DNA from: Nocardia alni
GTDB lineage: Bacteria; Actinomycetota; Actinomycetes; Mycobacteriales; Mycobacteriaceae
Assembly (NCBI RefSeq): GCF_019038435.1
Contig: NZ_JAGPOX010000032.1
Location: 1 to 64,000 of the forward strand
Length of the DNA stretch: 64,000 nucleotides
Reading direction: 5' to 3'
Shown: positions 35,272-43,302 of the stretch, in pieces
Layout: every line of letters begins with the position of its first letter
How positions within the stretch are numbered: position 1 is the first letter of the stretch
The notes under the pieces: generated by a model
Database searches by the model: none
Told to the model about the DNA's origin: nothing
The model's input: the letters and a program-made list of their open reading frames with translations, nothing else
Program-made: the position numbers and the translations under genes

Positions 35272-36225
35272 GTGCTCGAGCGAAAGCTGACGCGACGCGG
35301 ACTGCTCGCCACCGGAGTGGTGACGGCCGCCGGGTGGGCGACGGCGGCATGCGGTGCGGCACTGGGCAGTTCGACCACTCGCATATCGGCGGCATCGCGT
35401 CCGGCAGCCGCGGCGTTCGTGCCTTCCGCGACGCTCGATGCGGCGCGGCCGGTTCCGCCCAGCGTCACACCCGCCGCGGCCGTCGCCCCGGCAACGCCCT
35501 CCTCGCCGACGCCGACGGCGCCGCGACCGGTCGAGGACCCGGGCGCGGTAGCGGCCGCGCACGCCGGGCAGCGGCCGGTCGCCTGGGGTATGGCCATGCC
35601 GGGCATCATCACCGGGTTCGCCCCCCAGGGTAGGCAAATGGCCCTGACCTTCGACGCGTGCGGCGGTCCCGGCAACGACGAGATGAACGATCTGCTGATC
35701 AATTACCTGATCGCCCAGCGGATTCCGGCGACGCTGTTTCTCAACAGGCGCTGGATCGACGCCGATCCGGCGCGTGCGGCGTCGCTGGCGGCCAGTCCGC
35801 TGTTCGAGATCGGCAACCACGGCAACCGGCACTGCCCGCTGTCTGTGACCGGCCGCGCCGCCTACGGAATCCGCGGCACCGGGTCCGCGCGGGAGGCCGT
35901 GGACGAGGTGTGGGAAAACCAGCAGCGGCTGATCGCCCTGACCGGGCGCGCACCGCGGTTCTTCCGCCCCGGCACCGCGCACTACGACGACGTCGCCGTG
36001 CGGATAGTGCACGAATTGGGCGTCACGCCGGTCGGATTCGACATCAACGCCGACGCGGGCGCGACCTTCAATGCGGCCCAGGTGCAGGTGGAGATGGCCA
36101 AGGCCACGCCCGGCGCGATCTCCATCGCCCATATGCACCGCCCGAAATCCGGGACCGGGCCGGGGATGCTGGTCGCGCTGCCGCGGCTGCGGTCGGCCGG
36201 CTACGAATTCGTGCACCTGCCGTAG
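35272..36225 (+). CDS. Polysaccharide deacetylase, Tat-exported lipoprotein
   Basis: 317 residues. The N-terminus has a twin-arginine motif (KLTRRGLLATG) and a lipobox-like TAAC at about residues 24-27, so it is probably exported folded and lipid-anchored. A Pro/Ala/Thr-rich linker (about 45-100) leads to a NodB-like domain: motif 1 LTFDACGGPGND with the metal Asp, motif 2 GNHGNRHCPLS with His ligands, motif 3 FFRPGTAHYDD, and the late FDINADAGATF and SIAHMHRP. It likely removes N- or O-acetyl groups from peptidoglycan or another glycan. It is monocistronic. The stop lies one base before the convergent gene's stop. Confidence 0.9.
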   Translation: MLERKLTRRGLLATGVVTAAGWATAACGAALGSSTTRISAASRPAAAAFVPSATLDAARPVPPSVTPAAAVAPATPSSPTPTAPRPVEDPGAVAAAHAGQRPVAWGMAMPGIITGFAPQGRQMALTFDACGGPGNDEMNDLLINYLIAQRIPATLFLNRRWIDADPARAASLAASPLFEIGNHGNRHCPLSVTGRAAYGIRGTGSAREAVDEVWENQQRLIALTGRAPRFFRPGTAHYDDVAVRIVHELGVTPVGFDINADAGATFNAAQVQVEMAKATPGAISIAHMHRPKSGTGPGMLVALPRLRSAGYEFVHLP

Positions 36226-36226
36226 G

Positions 36227-36982
36227 TCACTCGTACATCGAGGCGACCCAGTCCACGGCCACCGACTCCCCGCGGTCGACGGTGAAGAAGGCGACCTCCA
36301 AATGCCTGCCCAGATCGACCATTTCGATGGCCGACAGCGGTACCGGCTGCATGATGCGCACCCACCACGGACGCGGTTCGTCCCACGCGCGCAGTTCCAG
36401 ATCCAGTCGCAGCACCGGATCGTCGCGACCCGTGTAGTCCGCGGCGACCGGGGTGGTCGACAGCACCGTGGCGTCGGCGCGGCGCCCGTTGGCCAGGATC
36501 TTGGCGATGCTGACCCGCGTGGCTTCCTGTTCGCCGGGCACGTACAACACCACCCGGTCGCGGTTGCCCGGATCGACGCGACATCCGACGACGTCGCCGG
36601 GCCGCATCGACTCCAGATCCGTCACGCTCATCCGCTGGCGCACCCGGGTCTCGTACAGGTGCCCGTCGGATTGGATGCGCACCCAGAAGCGGTGGCCCGA
36701 TTCGCTCGAATCCCCACCGTTCGACTCGGGGGCGGCGGCGTGCGTAACCACGGAGGGCCCGGTGAACGGCGGCATCCGGCACAGCCGTACGCCGAGAATC
36801 GTCGCGGTGCCCGCGAGCCCGTGCGCCAGTACCTCCCGCTGCGCGGATTCGGACAGGGCGCCGTGCCGCGATCCGCGTGAGCCCAGCAGCGCCGTCAGCC
36901 GCGCGAGGCGGCCGTGTGGCGGGGGCGTCGCGGTGACACGCAGCGGCCGAGCTGTTGCGGGGACCTGCGCAGCCGTACCCAT
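36227..36982 (-). CDS. Conserved hypothetical protein, possible beta-barrel domain
   Basis: 251 residues, not recognised. It has two similar beta-rich segments: RFWVRIQSDGHLYETRVRQR with MRPGDVVGCRVDPGNRDRVVLY, and DPVLRLDLELRAWDEPRPWW with MVDLGRHLEVAFFTVDRGESVAVDW. Each reads like a small barrel in which DLGRHLEV/RPGDVVGCRVDP recur, as in domains found in some actinobacterial membrane-associated proteins. No signal peptide or helix is clear. ATG 36982 is preferred; the open frame continues 47 codons upstream over the serC promoter. It diverges from serC. Confidence 0.6.
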   Translation of the reverse strand: MGTAAQVPATARPLRVTATPPPHGRLARLTALLGSRGSRHGALSESAQREVLAHGLAGTATILGVRLCRMPPFTGPSVVTHAAAPESNGGDSSESGHRFWVRIQSDGHLYETRVRQRMSVTDLESMRPGDVVGCRVDPGNRDRVVLYVPGEQEATRVSIAKILANGRRADATVLSTTPVAADYTGRDDPVLRLDLELRAWDEPRPWWVRIMQPVPLSAIEMVDLGRHLEVAFFTVDRGESVAVDWVASMYE

Positions 36983-37123
36983 GCTGACACGGTAACGGCA
37001 GTCGGAGCGCCGCGAGGGCATTCCCGAAATCTGATTAACCGAGTCGTAACCGGTCTCCCACCGCAGGTTTGTCGCCCCGGTTGTACCGGGTACCCACCAA
37101 TGCTGTCCGTGTGGTTCGGCCAC

Positions 37124-37129
37124 TAGGGT
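37124..37129 (+). promoter_or_regulatory. -10 element of serC, probably leaderless
   Basis: TAGGGT ends six bases before the serC ATG at 37136. A TANNNT hexamer at this distance is the hallmark of leaderless transcripts in actinobacteria, and no clear separate ribosome binding site is present. Confidence 0.5.
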
Positions 37130-37135
37130 GGGACC

Positions 37136-38272
37136 ATGACCAAGGACGACTCAGCCCTTCCGAGCATCCCCGCCGAACTGAAGCCCGCCGACGGACGTTT
37201 CGGTTGCGGCCCGTCCAAGGTTCGCCCCGAACAGCTGAGGTCCCTGGTCGAGGTGGGAGCCTCCGTCTTCGGCACCAGTCATCGGCAGAAGCCGGTCAAG
37301 AATGTGGTCGCACGGGTGCGCGCGGGCCTGCGGGAGCTGTTCTCTCTGCCCGAGGGGTACGAGGTCGTGCTCGGCAACGGCGGCACCACCGCGTTCTGGG
37401 ACGCCGCGGCCTTCGGTCTGATCCGCGATCGCTCGCTGCATCTGACCTACGGCGAGTTCAGCTCGAAGTTTGCCACGGTGGCCAAGAAGAATCCGTTCAT
37501 CGGTGAGCCGATCGTGGTGTCGAGCGAGCCGGGCACCGCCCCCGCGCCGGTATCCGATCCGGCCGCCGACGTGATCGCCTGGGCGCACAACGAGACCTCC
37601 ACGGGTGTCGCGGTTCCCGTGCAGCGCCCGGCCGGCTCGGAGAACGCGCTGATCGCCATCGACGCCACCTCGGGCGCGGGCGGCCTGCCGGTGGACGTCG
37701 CAGACGCCGACGTCTACTACTTCGCGCCGCAGAAGTGCTTCGCCTCCGACGGCGGGCTGTGGGTGGCGCTGATGAGCCCCAAGGCGCTGGAACGCGTTGC
37801 CGAGATCCACGATTCGGGCCGGTACACCCCGGAGTTCCTGTCGCTGCCGATCGCCGTCGACAACAGCTCCAAGGATCAGACCTACAACACCCCGGCCCTG
37901 GCCACCCTGCTGCTGTTCGCCGACCAGCTGGACTGGATGAACGGCAACGGCGGCCTGGACTGGACCGTCAAGCGCACCCTGGATTCGTCCTCGCGGCTGT
38001 ACTCGTGGGCCGAGTCGACCGAATACACCAGCCCGTTCGTGGCCGATCCGGCGCATCGCTCGCAGGTCGTCGGCACCGTCGACTTCGTCGATTCGGTGGA
38101 CGCCGCGCAGGTCGCGAAGGTCCTGCGGGCCAACGGCATCGTCGATACCGAGCCGTACCGCAAGCTGGGCCGCAACCAGTTGCGCATCGGCATGTTCCCG
38201 GCCATCGACCCCGAGGACGTCAGCCAGCTCACCCGCTGCATCGACTGGGTCGTGCAGGAAATCACAAAGTAG
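37136..38272 (+). CDS. serC: Phosphoserine aminotransferase
   Basis: 378 residues. PLP enzyme converting 3-phosphohydroxypyruvate and glutamate to phosphoserine; also used in pyridoxal phosphate synthesis in some bacteria. Landmarks are FGCGPSKVRPEQLRSL, GTSHRQKPVKNVVARVR, VLGNGGTTAFWDAAAFGLI, WAHNETSTGVAVPV, IDATSGAGGLPVDV and the PLP-binding Lys in DVYYFAPQKCFASDGGLW. The C-terminus has NGIVDTEPYRKLGRNQLRIGMFPAI. This is the mycobacterial subtype as remembered (Rv0884c). It is followed by a dispersed repeat and sepH on the same strand. Confidence 0.96.
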   Translation: MTKDDSALPSIPAELKPADGRFGCGPSKVRPEQLRSLVEVGASVFGTSHRQKPVKNVVARVRAGLRELFSLPEGYEVVLGNGGTTAFWDAAAFGLIRDRSLHLTYGEFSSKFATVAKKNPFIGEPIVVSSEPGTAPAPVSDPAADVIAWAHNETSTGVAVPVQRPAGSENALIAIDATSGAGGLPVDVADADVYYFAPQKCFASDGGLWVALMSPKALERVAEIHDSGRYTPEFLSLPIAVDNSSKDQTYNTPALATLLLFADQLDWMNGNGGLDWTVKRTLDSSSRLYSWAESTEYTSPFVADPAHRSQVVGTVDFVDSVDAAQVAKVLRANGIVDTEPYRKLGRNQLRIGMFPAIDPEDVSQLTRCIDWVVQEITK

Positions 38273-38302
38273 ACTAAGAAAGAACCACCGCGGTCGAGAC
38301 AG

Positions 38303-38410
38303 CGGCAAGCTGCCGGGTACCCCCAAAATCGGCTCGCCCGCCAACCGCCGGTACGCATGCACGACGGTCAACGGCTCTCGGCCGTGCGCTGAATCGCGGA
38401 GAGGCGGAAC
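38303..38410. repeat. Dispersed intergenic repeat, copy 1
   Basis: From CGGCAAGCTGCCGGGTAC to GGAGAGGCGGAAC this 108-bp block matches 58083-58191 with about 13 substitutions and one single-base gap. It begins with the hairpin CGGCA-AGC-TGCCG. It lies 30 bp downstream of serC. On the minus strand both copies can encode EPLTVVHA-RRL-EPILGVPG-SLP in one frame, with several of the differences synonymous. No transposase or terminal repeats are seen. Confidence 0.8.
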
Positions 38411-38555
38411 AAGCCACGATAACGCGTGCGGATCTTTCGCGAGAGATTTCCGCGCGCGTGTCTTGCCACATGAATCCCAGAAGTGCACTACTGTTCCAGA
38501 ACGTGGGCGGTGTCGCGAGCCTGGCTGTGATCGACGCGGCGATAAGGAGGTAACG

Positions 38556-39740
38556 GTGCGTGAGCTTCGAGTGATCGGTCTGACGCCCGATTCCGCGCAC
38601 ATCGTGTGCATCGATGCCGAGACAGGCCAGAAGTACAAGCTCGCGGCTGATGAGAAGTTGCGTGCCGCCGCCCGTGGAGACCTCGCCCGATTCGGCCAGA
38701 TCGAGATCGAAACGGAAGCAACGATGCGTCCTCGCGATATCCAGGCCCGTATCCGCGCCGGCGCCTCGGTCGAGCAGGTGACCGAGGAATCCGGGATGCC
38801 AATGAGCCGGGTCGAGCGCTTCGCCTATCCGGTGCTGCTGGAGCGGGCGCGCGCGGCGGAGCTGGCGCAGAAGGCGCATCCGGTGCGCAAGGACGGCCCG
38901 GCCGTCGAGACGCTGATCCAGGTGGTCTCGGCCGCCTTCGCCGAGCGCGGCCACAACATCGATATCGCCGAGTGGGACGCCTGGAAGGACGAGAAGGGCT
39001 ACTGGGTGGCCCAATTACAGTGGCAGGCGGGCCGTTCGGTGATCGCCGCGCACTGGCGCTTCCAGCCCGACGCGCACGGCGGCTCGGTGTCGCCGCTCGA
39101 CGATCCCGCCTCTGATCTTGTCGATCCCGATTTCGGCCGGTCGCTGCGCGGCCTGGCGACCATCCTGCCCGAGCCCACCGCCGAACAGGTCGAGCCGGTC
39201 ACTCCCGTCCCGCCGACACCCGCTCCGCTCGAGGAGCCCCCTGCGGCGCGGGTCGCGGTGAGCGAGCCTCGGGTGCAGGAATACCCGGTCGAGGAGATCT
39301 ACGAGAACCGTGCCGTCGTCGGCGGTTCGGTTCCGGTGACGCCTCCCGGCCCGGCACATTCGTCCCCGACGCGCGAGCCGGCTCCGGTGCACGAGCCCTC
39401 GGCTCCCGCCGCCGAGTATGCCGCGCCGGTCCGCGAAAACTCCGCGCCGGTGCGCGAACCCGCCGCCCCGGAGCCGCAGGCCGCACCGTCGGCTCCGGCC
39501 GCCAAGGCCCCGGCTCCGGCCGCCAAGCCCCCCGCACCCGCCGCCAAACCCGCGGCGAAGGCCCCGGCTCCAGCCGCGAAGGCGGCGTCGGCGACCGCCG
39601 CGAAGGCCGACGCGGACAAGCCCGCCGAGGAATCCGCACCGCAGCCCGCCAAGCAGACTCGCGCGAAGCCCAAGCGCGGCAAGGCCCCTATGCCGTCCTG
39701 GGAGGACGTGCTGCTGGGTGTGCGCAGCTCAGGTCACTGA
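38556..39740 (+). CDS. sepH: Septation protein SepH (DUF3071)
   Basis: 394 residues. SepH binds FtsZ and stimulates Z-ring assembly in actinobacteria. The N-terminal DUF3071 domain (about 1-170) has RELRVIGLTPDSAHIVCID, a helix-turn-helix-like MRPRDIQARIRAGASVEQVT and SGMPMSRVERFAYPV, then GYWVAQLQWQAGRSVIAAHW. The rest is Pro/Ala-rich (PVREPAAPEPQAAPSAPAA, AKAPAPAAKPPAPAAK) and ends in a conserved basic tail RAKPKRGKAPMPSWEDVLLG, which interacts with FtsZ in the family. GTG 38556 has AAGGAGG upstream. In M. tuberculosis sepH also lies beside serC. Confidence 0.94.
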   Translation: MRELRVIGLTPDSAHIVCIDAETGQKYKLAADEKLRAAARGDLARFGQIEIETEATMRPRDIQARIRAGASVEQVTEESGMPMSRVERFAYPVLLERARAAELAQKAHPVRKDGPAVETLIQVVSAAFAERGHNIDIAEWDAWKDEKGYWVAQLQWQAGRSVIAAHWRFQPDAHGGSVSPLDDPASDLVDPDFGRSLRGLATILPEPTAEQVEPVTPVPPTPAPLEEPPAARVAVSEPRVQEYPVEEIYENRAVVGGSVPVTPPGPAHSSPTREPAPVHEPSAPAAEYAAPVRENSAPVREPAAPEPQAAPSAPAAKAPAPAAKPPAPAAKPAAKAPAPAAKAASATAAKADADKPAEESAPQPAKQTRAKPKRGKAPMPSWEDVLLGVRSSGH

Positions 39741-39868
39741 GAAACCTGTCCGAAGGGCGAGCCGACAAGGTTTTTCGGCGCGGCTCGTCGCGTGGCTGCC
39801 GACAAACACAGCTTGATTTGCTACGGAGTAGCTATGCTTATCCGTACGAGAATCGGGAGGTGTCGCAA

Positions 39869-40603
39869 GTGCCGTCTACTGCTTCTTCCCTCTGGTACGT
39901 CGACGCCCCGGATCCGGTGTCGGTCCTGCGTGAGCACCCGGACCCCGACCCGGCCGCCGCGTTCGCCCTGGCCAAACAGCTCAATCCCGATCGCGACGTG
40001 GTGCCCGCCGCCTCGGGCACGCTGAAGGTATGGGCCGGACCCGATCCGGGCTCGATGTACATCGGCTGCTATCCGGGCGTCACCGTGGTCTGCGGCGCCC
40101 AGGCCGCACTGGGCCATCCGACGCGACTGCCCGAACTGCTCGTCCGCCCCCTGGCCTCCGAACACACCTACCTCATCTCCTACGACGTCAGGCATGGCTG
40201 GGGCGCGTTCGCCCATTGGGAGCGTGGCGAATTCCGCCGGTCGTTCAGCTCCACCCGGGTCGACATCCTCGAGGACGAGGGTCTGCCGCTGGTCTGGGAG
40301 CGTCCGTACTGGGCCGGGGAACATCCGGTGCGGTTACACCCGGGCGAATTCCCGGATCCGCAAACCCTCCCCTTCGACCCACTCGACTTCGCCGACGGCG
40401 CCAACGCCGAATGGCTCGGATTCCGCTACCGCACAAAGGAGCCCGAGCCCGAGCTGACCCCAGCGGATATCGAGGTGTGCGGCTTCAGCCTGTTCCCGAA
40501 GGGCCAGGCCCCCATTCCGATCCGCCCGGAGGAACCGAAGACGGACGAGCACGCCGCAAACCGCTGGTTCAACTGGTTGCGCGGCCACGACCGGGTCGGG
40601 TGA
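39869..40603 (+). CDS. DUF6928 family protein
   Basis: 244 residues, soluble, function unknown. Features I associate with DUF6928: opening SSLWYVDAPDPVSVLREHP, then MYIGCYPGVTVVCG, HTYLISYDVRHGWGAFAHWE, EFRRSFSSTRVDILEDEGLP and the strongly conserved-looking RPYWAGEHPV with LPFDPLDFADGANAEWLGF. No signal peptide. GTG 39869 is chosen because GGGAGG lies eight bases upstream; the open frame extends 17 codons further. The family name is from memory. It follows sepH after 128 bp on the same strand. Confidence 0.72.
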   Translation: MPSTASSLWYVDAPDPVSVLREHPDPDPAAAFALAKQLNPDRDVVPAASGTLKVWAGPDPGSMYIGCYPGVTVVCGAQAALGHPTRLPELLVRPLASEHTYLISYDVRHGWGAFAHWERGEFRRSFSSTRVDILEDEGLPLVWERPYWAGEHPVRLHPGEFPDPQTLPFDPLDFADGANAEWLGFRYRTKEPEPELTPADIEVCGFSLFPKGQAPIPIRPEEPKTDEHAANRWFNWLRGHDRVG

Positions 40604-40881
40604 GTTCGCCCACCCTGTCGGTGAAGCCTTCTCGGAGATGAGCGGAATTCCGCCGCCGTGTCGTCCAGCGCTGGATGAGCTGTCGTCTGCGGGCTTTTGG
40701 CTGGATCTATCGTGCGCGCGTGGCAACCCGCGGTCCCAGGAGAATCCGGGTCTCTTCAGGAGTTTGGCGAACAGTCGGCTGGCGTTGTCCGGATTGTCGG
40801 CCGCGAGTCGGGCAATGGGCACCGGGCTGACCTCGTCGTCGCGTAGATAGCCCGACAACGTTCCGCGATACCGGCGCCGCG
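40604..40881. other. Intergenic region downstream of the DUF6928 gene
   Basis: 278 bp without a supportable gene. On the minus strand a short frame reading RDDEVSPVPIARLAADNPDN then RLFAKLLKRPGFSWD looks more protein-like than its surroundings, but has no start signal and decays into low-quality sequence. It may be another decayed fragment in this rearranged area. Confidence 0.3.
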
Positions 40882-41553
40882 TCAGCAGAGCTGGATCGGC
40901 GAACAGTCGATCAGCACGGCGTAGTCGACGTAGAAGCCCAGCCCGTCTAGTTCGTCGTAGATCATCCCGACGCTATCGGCGTCGGTCCACGAATCCGGGA
41001 GGGGAAAGTCCGGTTCGGTCCCCGGGCCGTCGAGGCTGCCATGGCGTTCGTAGGTATGTCGGTAGGCCGTCATCAGCACCTCACACACCTGTGAGCCGGG
41101 AACAACGACCGTGTCCGAACCATGCACGGCGATGAAGTCGGCTCGCTGCTCGGCTTGCATCCGGCGGCCTTGCTCCAGTTTTTCCGGATTGCGGAACACG
41201 GCTTCGGGATACGACGCCTGTAGCTGGGGTACCTCTGCCAGCAAAACCTTGGCTTGGTCGGCTGGGTAGCTCGCCATCGGCCCGCTGATCATCCAGAAGT
41301 CCGAGACGGGGACGATACGACCGACCACGATCATGCCCGGTGACAACGCCGAAACCCCGGTGGCCCCCATGTTCGATCGCACGACGTAGGTCAGTTCGTC
41401 GATGTGATTGAACGCCACAAACCCGTCATCACCTTCCATATCCAGGATCTCGAAGGTGCCCTGCACATTCTCCAGCCAGCTGCACAGGATGGCGCGATCG
41501 GCGGCGGACAGGTCTGGCCGGCTATCGATGAAGCTCTCGATCAGCGAAGTCCA
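40882..41553 (-). pseudogene. Hypothetical gene truncated at its 5' end
   Basis: About 223 codons with good protein character: LIESFIDSRPDLSAADRAIL, GMIVVGRIVPVSDFWMISGP, SYPEAVFRNPEKLEQGRRMQ, FIAVHGSDTVVVPGSQVCEV and a C-terminal YVDYAVLIDCSPIQLC. The GRIVP-VSD-W-VSG and FRNPEKL plus GSDTVVVPG runs resemble a hypothetical family I have seen in actinobacteria, often beside SEC-C-type proteins. Upstream of residue W at 41553 the sequence switches abruptly to a DUF2537 fragment, so the natural start is gone. The first in-frame start candidates are an internal GTG and ATG about 30-40 codons in. Confidence 0.6.
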
Positions 41554-41565
41554 GGAAGGGAGCCG

Positions 41566-41688
41566 ATTCTGCCGGCGATCCCGGTGAGGACCCAGCGCAC
41601 GACTGGGGTGGTGCGCCGGCGCCACGTGGTGGGCGCTGTGCCACCGGCCCTGATCAGGTTCACCGCAACCGCGAGTAGCCAGTGCACT
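41566..41688 (-). pseudogene. Partial copy of DUF2537 gene
   Basis: The minus strand encodes HWLLAVAVNLIRAGGTAPTT then WRRRTTPVVRWVLTGIAG, which matches residues 50-90 of the intact DUF2537 protein (HWLLAVAVNLIAVGGAAPSA, WRWRTTPVVRWVLAGIAA). DNA identity is roughly four fifths by eye. It has no start or stop of its own. It is fused at one end to the truncated gene and at the other to a perfect inverted repeat. Confidence 0.85.
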
Positions 41689-41721
41689 TGTACAGCGCGA
41701 CACTGCTTGTCGCGCTGTACA
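41689..41721. repeat. Perfect 14-bp inverted repeat at the junction
   Basis: TGTACAGCGCGACA and TGTCGCGCTGTACA are exact reverse complements separated by CTGCT. The dyad abuts the end of the DUF2537 fragment and lies 110 bp upstream of the Rpn-family gene. It could be a hairpin terminator, a protein-binding site or a recombination end. No second copy was found in the window. Confidence 0.85.
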
Positions 41722-41830
41722 TAGTCATGGTCGCGCGGATCGCATTGGTGGGGTGGGGTTTTCGGCGTGTCGGGGTGAATCGCTGTCGGTTGTTGTGGAT
41801 TCGGGTGGGGTGGGGCTAGGTTGCCGTGTT

Positions 41831-42832
41831 ATGGCTGATACGCCTCCTACCCCTTATGATTCGTTGTTCAAGGAATTGATGGGCAACCAGGAGAACGCTG
41901 TCGCGGAGCTGCGTTCTCAGCTGTCCGAGGCCGCCGCGGCGCGGATCGATTGGGGCTGGCTGAAACCGTATCCGGGCAGTTTCGTGCGGCCTGATCTGCG
42001 GCAGCGTCATACCGACTTGATGCTCGAGACCCGGCTGATCGACGGGAACGAGGCGTTCCTGTACTGCCTGGTCGAGCACCAGAGTAGCCCGGATCCGATG
42101 ATGCCCTACCGGCTCGAGGAGTATCGGCTGCGGTTCTGGAGTGCATGGCTGAAGCGGCATCCGGACGCCGAGAAGCTGCCCATGGTGATCCCGCTGGTGA
42201 TGCACTGCAGCCCCGAGGGCCGCCGCTGGAATGTCCCACAGGATCTGGCCGATCTGATCGACCTGGACGAGCGGACCCGCGTGGCGCTGGGAGAGCTGGT
42301 GCCGCGATCACGATATCTGCTCGACGATGTCAACCGGCTGGACGAACCGGCCATGCTGGCCCTGCCCCAGCCTCCAGAGTTGCGGGTGCTCAAGGTGCTG
42401 CTGCGGTTCGGTCCCCGCAACCCGGACCTGATCGGCCTGCTGACCCAAGACTACGGCCCTGACCTGCATAAATCATTCAATGCCACAGGCGGGGAACAGC
42501 GGTTCGAGTACGTGATGGAGTATATTTTGTTTGTCACCGCCCACTCGATCGGCAAGGGTGATCTACAACCGATATACGAGCTGCTGGGTCCGAGAGCGAA
42601 GGAGATCGCCGTGACACTCGCCGAAAAATACGTGGCCGAAGGTGAGGCCCGAGGTGAGGCCCGAGGTGAGGCCCGAGGTCGCGCGCAGACGTTGCTGGAA
42701 CAGCTGCGGGCGAAGTTTCGGTCTGTGCCCGCCGACGTGATCAACGCCGTGAACAGCGCGGACATTACGCAGCTCCGCACATGGACCGAGCGGGTCCTGA
42801 CAGCGGATACGCTCGAGGGTGTCTTCAGCTGA
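41831..42832 (+). CDS. Rpn family recombination-promoting nuclease / PD-(D/E)XK transposase-like protein
   Basis: 333 residues. The N-terminal nuclease domain of the YhgA/transposase_31 type has YDSLFKELMGNQENAVAELR, then RHTDLMLETRLIDGNEAFLYCLVEHQSSPD, split here, with the catalytic D-(E)-x-Q residues in TDLML and LVEHQS. A middle MPYRLEEYRLRFWSAWLKRH and LPMVIPLVMHCSPEGRRW follow, as in the family. The C-terminus has a coiled helix with exact 12-bp repeats (GEAR three times). In Escherichia coli Rpn proteins are DNases linked to RecA-independent exchange and antiphage toxicity. ATG 41831. The gene sits between a partial and an intact DUF2537 gene. Confidence 0.9.
   Translation: MADTPPTPYDSLFKELMGNQENAVAELRSQLSEAAAARIDWGWLKPYPGSFVRPDLRQRHTDLMLETRLIDGNEAFLYCLVEHQSSPDPMMPYRLEEYRLRFWSAWLKRHPDAEKLPMVIPLVMHCSPEGRRWNVPQDLADLIDLDERTRVALGELVPRSRYLLDDVNRLDEPAMLALPQPPELRVLKVLLRFGPRNPDLIGLLTQDYGPDLHKSFNATGGEQRFEYVMEYILFVTAHSIGKGDLQPIYELLGPRAKEIAVTLAEKYVAEGEARGEARGEARGRAQTLLEQLRAKFRSVPADVINAVNSADITQLRTWTERVLTADTLEGVFS
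42641..42676 (+). repeat. Three exact 12-bp repeats inside the Rpn gene
   Basis: GGTGAGGCCCGA occurs three times head to tail, encoding GEAR three times in a charged helix. Copy-number change by slippage would keep the frame (12 bp is a multiple of three) and alter helix length. Confidence 0.9.
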
Positions 42833-42990
42833 CAACCGCGGTACACAAGTCGTATGCCGGTGCCAAGGCCACCCGGCTCATTCGAGGGCGAGCCGCACCA
42901 GCGAGAATACGCCCGACCCGGGTATCCGCTCCGCCGCCGTGTCCAGCCGATGGGGATGACGTTGCAATGGGGTCGGGGATGCTCAGCCGT

Positions 42991-43302
42991 CTAGGACACG
43001 ATCGCGACGACCAGTAGGCCGAACCATGCCAGGGCGATGCCGGCGGCGATGCCTGCGAGCACCCAGCGTACGACCGGTGTGGTGCGCCAGCGCCAGGCGG
43101 ACGGCGCCGCGCCGCCGACGGCGATGAGGTTTACGGCTACCGCGAGTAGCCAGTGGACCTGGGCCAGTGCGATTCCGAAGGAGTAGACGCCGGCGGCGGT
43201 GAGTGCTGCGACCAGGGCCGCGACTGCGATTCCGGCGGCCCATGGCGTTGGTTCCGGGTAGGCGCCGTATCGGGTGCCCTGTGGCCGGGGCAGAGAGCTC
43301 AT
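42991..43302 (-). CDS. DUF2537 membrane protein
   Basis: 103 residues with about three transmembrane helices: AGIAVAALVAALTAAGVYSF, HWLLAVAVNLIAVGG and VRWVLAGIAAGIALAWFGLL. The function is unknown. ATG 43302 overlaps the stop of the rRNA methyltransferase gene by 4 bp, so the two are coupled; the same pair exists in M. tuberculosis (Rv0881/Rv0882 as remembered). A degenerate copy of its residues 50-90 lies 1.4 kb downstream beyond the Rpn gene. Confidence 0.87.
   Translation of the reverse strand: MSSLPRPQGTRYGAYPEPTPWAAGIAVAALVAALTAAGVYSFGIALAQVHWLLAVAVNLIAVGGAAPSAWRWRTTPVVRWVLAGIAAGIALAWFGLLVVAIVS

Noticed and set aside
37151..38638. 495-codon minus-strand frame over serC
   Set aside because: Shadow of serC. 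Only its segment in the dispersed repeat is of interest and is reported separately.
39741..39800. CGAGCCG...CGGCTCG as a sepH terminator
   Set aside because: Short arms, long loop and no U-run; too weak to list.
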